From: Rhodopirellula bahusiensis | GTDB taxonomy: Bacteria; Planctomycetota; Planctomycetia; Pirellulales; Pirellulaceae | Assembly (NCBI RefSeq): GCF_002727185.1 | Contig: NZ_NIZW01000002.1 | Coordinates: 372,001-436,000, forward strand | Direction: 5' to 3' | Length of the DNA stretch: 64,000 bases | Shown: in pieces, positions 60,874 to 64,000 of the stretch | Layout of the letters: each line of letters starts with the position of its first letter | Numbering within the stretch: position 1 is the stretch's first letter | Position numbers and translations under genes: made by a program | Notes under the pieces: generated by a model | Database searches by the model: none | What the model was told of the DNA's origin: nothing | What the model saw: only the letters and a program-made list of their open reading frames with translations

Positions 60874-61617
60874 ATGAACACACCTTCGAATGAGCCTGAC
60901 TTGGCATTTGACATCGACGCCCTCTTCAACCACCTCGTGGAGGAATTGGAAGTCGATTTGTCAGTCCCGATGGATTGGACTTTCACTTTGCGTGGGGTCG
61001 AAATGGGGCAACTCAAATCGATCGCTGAAACCCTGGATGACTATCAGTGCGAGCTGGAAGAATCCGTGGAGGAGATTGACGAGAAAGGCCGTTTGTCACT
61101 GGGCCGACCGATGTTGAGCGTGGTCAAAACCGGGGCTTTGATGCCCAGCGAAGTGAAAAAAATCGCTGATCAAATGAGCCAAATCGCCGAACGCACCGGC
61201 ATCGAATATGAAGGTGTGGAGGTGTTCGATGCGATTGATGACGACGAGCTGTTCGATTGGCTGAGTTTAGACGAAGCGGTGTGGCGACTTCGGCACTTCA
61301 GCGACAGCGGATTGAATCCCGGAGAAGAACTGCCTTGGGTGTTTTTGTTGATGGGCGATTCACTGGAGCAAATGCAGAAGCTCGCGGAAGCTTTGGTCAC
61401 GGGCGGTTTTGAGAACAGCCAGTCGGATGAAGACCCGGATGAAGAAGGCCGGTACGGCGTGTTCGTGTTCCAGGAAGGCAGCAACGACGAAGAACGCTTG
61501 GTCGCCGCTCACCGACAAATCGTGAAAATCGCGAAGGATCACGAAGCCACGTTCGAAGGCATTCAGTTCCTGTCGGAAGAAGACTTCGTCGACGTCACCC
61601 TCGATCTGGATGTCTGA
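60874..61617 (+). CDS. tandem RraB-like domain protein
   Basis: The 247-residue acidic protein appears to hold two similar alpha/beta domains. Each has a strand, then helix phrase (GVEMGQLKSIAETLDDYQCE and GDSLEQMQKLAEALVTGGFE), a strand, and an end phrase with helix plus glycine-bearing turn (SEVKKIADQMSQIAERTG then IEYEGVEVF; RQIVKIAKDHEATFEGIQF). The pattern recalls RraB, an inhibitor of RNase E, in which GYDGW ends the fold. In a planctomycete the target cannot be assumed to be RNase E. It is a single gene divergent from the histidine kinase. The assignment rests on pattern only. Confidence 0.65.
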   Translation: MNTPSNEPDLAFDIDALFNHLVEELEVDLSVPMDWTFTLRGVEMGQLKSIAETLDDYQCELEESVEEIDEKGRLSLGRPMLSVVKTGALMPSEVKKIADQMSQIAERTGIEYEGVEVFDAIDDDELFDWLSLDEAVWRLRHFSDSGLNPGEELPWVFLLMGDSLEQMQKLAEALVTGGFENSQSDEDPDEEGRYGVFVFQEGSNDEERLVAAHRQIVKIAKDHEATFEGIQFLSEEDFVDVTLDLDV

Positions 61618-61673
61618 CCGAAGACCGGTGGGCGTCGTGGTCGGATGTCGCGTCTCGCGATTGCGAACGCGCA

Positions 61674-61708
61674 TAAAAAAACGTGCGAGGATAGAAATCC
61701 TCGCACGT
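61674..61708 (-). terminator. intrinsic terminator of the BBP7-like gene
   Basis: On the minus strand a perfect 12-bp stem (ACGTGCGAGGAT with ATCCTCGCACGT, 4-base loop) is followed by seven T residues. The plus-strand side lacks a T tract, so it serves the minus-strand gene. Confidence 0.9.
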
Positions 61709-61824
61709 CTCGATTCGCTTTCGCCGAGCAGTCTCCGACTTGGAACCCCGGACAGTTATCAAACCGGAGTCCACCCGGCAGAACCTACCGCCTATCAGGA
61801 ACAGAAGTTCCTGCCGAGTTCAGC

Positions 61825-63333
61825 TTAGAAGTCGATGACACAGCCCAAGTCGATGCCGTGGGTGTACAAGGAACTGTCCTTGCGTTCCGAGGCTGGTTGA
61901 GCCAAGGCTGCTGGTGGTGTTGTGATTGCGTCACCATTGTAAACATTGTTGATGTTGTCGCCGGCCAGCAAAACGTCATCCCAGTAGATGAAGCTGTAGC
62001 CAACGGACATCGAAACGTTGGGACGGAACTGGTAAGCCAGCTTCACGTTTGCTTCGGGTGCGAAGGTGAACTTGTCTTCGTCCAGTGCCGTCGTGTTGAA
62101 CGTGTCGCCCATAGCGAGCACACCGCCATTGGTCGAATCGGTTGGAACGCCACCGGTGGTGAACGTTCGCACGCCCGAGCCACGGTAGATTTGTTCCATG
62201 TTGCCCAAGTGAACCTTGGTCAACGTTTTGAAAGACCACTTGCCACGGTTGATCTGACTTTCGAAACCGATTTGACCACCGAAGAATCGGTTCTCGGTTT
62301 CGATCAAGTCACTGATGTCAGTTTGGTCGCCGATGAGGCCACCGATGGCAGCCGTTGTTTGGATGCTGGTGCTGTTGACACTCAACGTGTCGTCGATACC
62401 GAAGTGCGAGAAACCACCGATCAGATCGGTGCGGAATCCTGAACCGCTGAGCATTTTCATGCGAGCGTAGGCTTCCGCAGCATAGATATCGAGCGAGCTC
62501 TCGGCTGTGAACGAGCCTTCGAAGTCATCGCTACCGGCGACTCCGGTGTTCGCAATCAGAATACTGTTTTCCGACGGGATGTTGGTGTCGTAGAACGGGC
62601 GACCAAACGAGTTGGCTGTACCGTCAACGATTCCACCCGAGCTGGCGTCTTCGCTGCTCTCACTGAGCCACCAGAAGCGGCCGCCGACGCCGAAGTCGTC
62701 ACTCAGGTTTTTTCCGAAGTCGAGACGGAATCCGGCCGACAAGTCGCCACCGATCGCTTCGTCACCACCGAACACGCTGGTTGTTCCAGCGATATCACGT
62801 TCAGGAGCCGCACCAGCCGCGTTTTGAGTGATCAACGGCGTGGTCGAGCGAGCTTGGGTGAACCAAAGCAAAGCTTCTGCCGTCATCCACATGTCGGTCT
62901 TTTGCAGCATTTTGCGACGAGGTCGCTTGCTGCATTCGCCACAGCTTCCGCCGCAAGCCGATCCGCAACTGCTGGCCATTTCATAGCTGCTGTTGCCGCA
63001 ATCGCCAGTGCTGCATCCGCTGCCGGTGCTCATCGCATAGGGATCATTCATCATTGGGGCAGGCGTTGGAACGCTGCTTCCTTGATGATCGCCCACGAAG
63101 GCCACTGGCTGAAGCGATTGAGCTTCGTCGCCGTAGAACGATGCCGCCATGTTGTCCGCGGAATAGTCGACATCGTCATAAACGATCTCGCCTTCTTCTG
63201 CGGTCACAGGTGCAGCACCGGTGTAGTACTGATTGATGTTCGAGTTGCCTTGATCCGCCGCCGAGGCGGATCCTGCTGACAGCATGGCTGCCAAAGCGAG
63301 CAACTTCCATTTCGTCGTTTTTTTCGTTTCCAT
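61825..63333 (-). CDS. BBP7-family outer-membrane beta-barrel protein
   Basis: ATG 63333 (METKKTTKWKLL) with signal peptide ending ASAAD is chosen over an upstream ATG at 63369 that would add a non-signal-like stretch. The ~502-residue protein has an acidic linker, a Cys/Gly/Ser-rich segment at ~120-155 with eight cysteines (CSTGDCGNSS, CGSACGGSCGEC) followed by a basic patch RPRRK, then the BBP7 hallmark DMWMTAEALLWFTQARSTTP. The rest is a beta-barrel of alternating strands (FGVGGRFWWLSES, FRTDLIGGFSHFGI, VSMSVGYSFIYWDDVLLAG), ending in LGCVIDF with terminal Phe, as in outer-membrane porins. This is a major planctomycete surface family, probably a porin. Confidence 0.9.
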   Translation of the reverse strand: METKKTTKWKLLALAAMLSAGSASAADQGNSNINQYYTGAAPVTAEEGEIVYDDVDYSADNMAASFYGDEAQSLQPVAFVGDHQGSSVPTPAPMMNDPYAMSTGSGCSTGDCGNSSYEMASSCGSACGGSCGECSKRPRRKMLQKTDMWMTAEALLWFTQARSTTPLITQNAAGAAPERDIAGTTSVFGGDEAIGGDLSAGFRLDFGKNLSDDFGVGGRFWWLSESSEDASSGGIVDGTANSFGRPFYDTNIPSENSILIANTGVAGSDDFEGSFTAESSLDIYAAEAYARMKMLSGSGFRTDLIGGFSHFGIDDTLSVNSTSIQTTAAIGGLIGDQTDISDLIETENRFFGGQIGFESQINRGKWSFKTLTKVHLGNMEQIYRGSGVRTFTTGGVPTDSTNGGVLAMGDTFNTTALDEDKFTFAPEANVKLAYQFRPNVSMSVGYSFIYWDDVLLAGDNINNVYNGDAITTPPAALAQPASERKDSSLYTHGIDLGCVIDF

Positions 63334-63598
63334 TGGTACTCTCGTGTAGTCCGGGAACACGGGATTCATCTGGTTAACTGTTTCGACCAGATTCAGCGGA
63401 CCATTCAGAACCAGCCCTACCCTAGGAACAGCCGACGCAGATTGCCTGTTTTGAACCCCACCTGTGGTACAAGTTCTCTATCTTTCCTCAAAGTCAGATA
63501 AAATGGTGTTTCACGGCGATTGGAGGTCGCTCTACGCGCGCTCTCGTGCGTAAAAATGGTAATTCTTTGCCTCGCTTTTCTTTCCGTTGGCCCGCTCG

Positions 63599-64000
63599 AT
63601 GTCCGAATCTTCCGCTCGCGAAACGACCAACCCAAACGAATCGGTTGAATCTGGTACCCAGGTAGGTGATTCCGCTTATCAGCAACCCGAACCGGATCCA
63701 AATTGGAGTCCGCCGGATCCCGTTCTTTCGGAAGCCACTCTGCTCGACCCATTGGCACCGAACGAGCCGTTGGAAGAGGCGGACGCTGATGCAGCCGCTA
63801 CAAAGCAGGCGGTTGCACGCCGATCCAGCGACCCTTCGGCCAACAAGAAGAAATGGACCAAGGCGTCGAATTGGCGACCGCGAATGGTCCGATGGCAGCG
63901 CCAGTTGGCTCGCGTCAACGCTTTCGAAGACACGCTGCAATCGGAAGACGACGTCACATTGCGAAAACGCAGTTTGGCTCTTCGTTACCGCGCGATGGCG
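63599..64000 (+). CDS. secA: preprotein translocase SecA-like, 5' part only
   Basis: The frame runs open to the window end (134 codons, no stop). A long disordered N-terminal extension of ~90 residues (Pro, Glu, Asp-rich, MSESSARETTNPNESVE) is followed by WRPRMVRWQRQLARVNAFED and then SEDDVTLRKRSLALRYRAMA. The last part resembles the SecA N-terminal helix (asparagine-led INxLE, xDxELRxRTxxxR). SecA is the ATPase that drives export through SecYEG. The long N-terminal extension is unusual. The rest of the gene lies outside the window, so the call is partial. Confidence 0.6.
   Translation, partial: MSESSARETTNPNESVESGTQVGDSAYQQPEPDPNWSPPDPVLSEATLLDPLAPNEPLEEADADAAATKQAVARRSSDPSANKKKWTKASNWRPRMVRWQRQLARVNAFEDTLQSEDDVTLRKRSLALRYRAMA

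Noticed and set aside
61681-61708. Bidirectional terminator for the RraB-like gene
   Set aside because: The hairpin lacks a T tract on the plus strand, so it can only be assigned to the minus-strand barrel gene.
1-64000. CRISPR array or prophage
   Set aside because: No regularly spaced direct repeats of CRISPR form and no phage structural, integrase or lysis genes were seen; the only mobile element is the IS3 copy.

Overview
This window looks like a piece of a Pirellulales (Planctomycetes) chromosome, most probably Rhodopirellula or a close relative. Lineage-typical families seen here are LEPR-XLL-type giant surface proteins with dockerin ends, a PEP-CTERM protein, a PVC-type haem-binding CxxCH protein with propeller and HEAT repeats, a BBP7-type outer-membrane barrel, a PafA2-like Pup-ligase homologue, TPR proteins with RNA-polymerase alpha-CTD-like modules, and many secreted proteins of unknown function. 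Coding density is moderate, and GTG and TTG starts are common.

Layout. (1) 0.2-15 kb: a ~4,700-residue repeat-rich secreted protein with a C-terminal dockerin-like repeat pair. It is followed six bases later by a small cohesin-like PEP-CTERM protein, then by a broken PHP-domain gene. (2) 16-24.6 kb: a second LEPR-XLL-type protein (5'-nucleotidase/metallophosphatase plus choice-of-anchor-I propeller plus dockerin) and a carboxypeptidase-regulatory-like/thioredoxin protein. (3) 24.8-26.1 kb: an intact IS3-family element with 31-bp inverted repeats and a 3-bp target duplication, in repeat-rich intergenic DNA. (4) 26.5-35.2 kb: a Tat-exported Gfo/Idh/MocA oxidoreductase, a proline-rich secreted protein and a minus-strand cluster of three envelope proteins (DUF4175-like, coiled-coil acidic, Gln-rich). 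(5) 35.3-37.6 kb, minus strand: a compact operon of a 51-residue small ORF, a 69-residue Pup/UBact-like peptide ending in Gly-Glu, and a Pup ligase/depupylase homologue with a membrane segment inserted in its catalytic domain. (6) 38-43 kb: tRNA-Thr(CGT), a TPR/alpha-CTD protein, tgt, and an HTTM membrane protein with its partner. (7) 43-53.7 kb: large unknown exported protein, PVC haem protein, a VOC protein, a CCA/poly(A) polymerase-type nucleotidyltransferase, and a small zf-HC2-like protein. (8) 53.9-64 kb: ppdK, a GT4 glycosyltransferase, a coiled-coil membrane protein pair, a PAS histidine kinase, a tandem RraB-like protein, a BBP7 barrel, and the 5' part of a secA-like gene running off the end.

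The most interesting item is the 35.3-37.6 kb operon, a candidate divergent Pup/UBact-type protein-tagging system with a membrane-anchored ligase and no proteasome genes in the window. The second is the dockerin/cohesin-like gene pair at the left end. Dispersed intergenic hairpin repeats with compensatory base changes are also visible.
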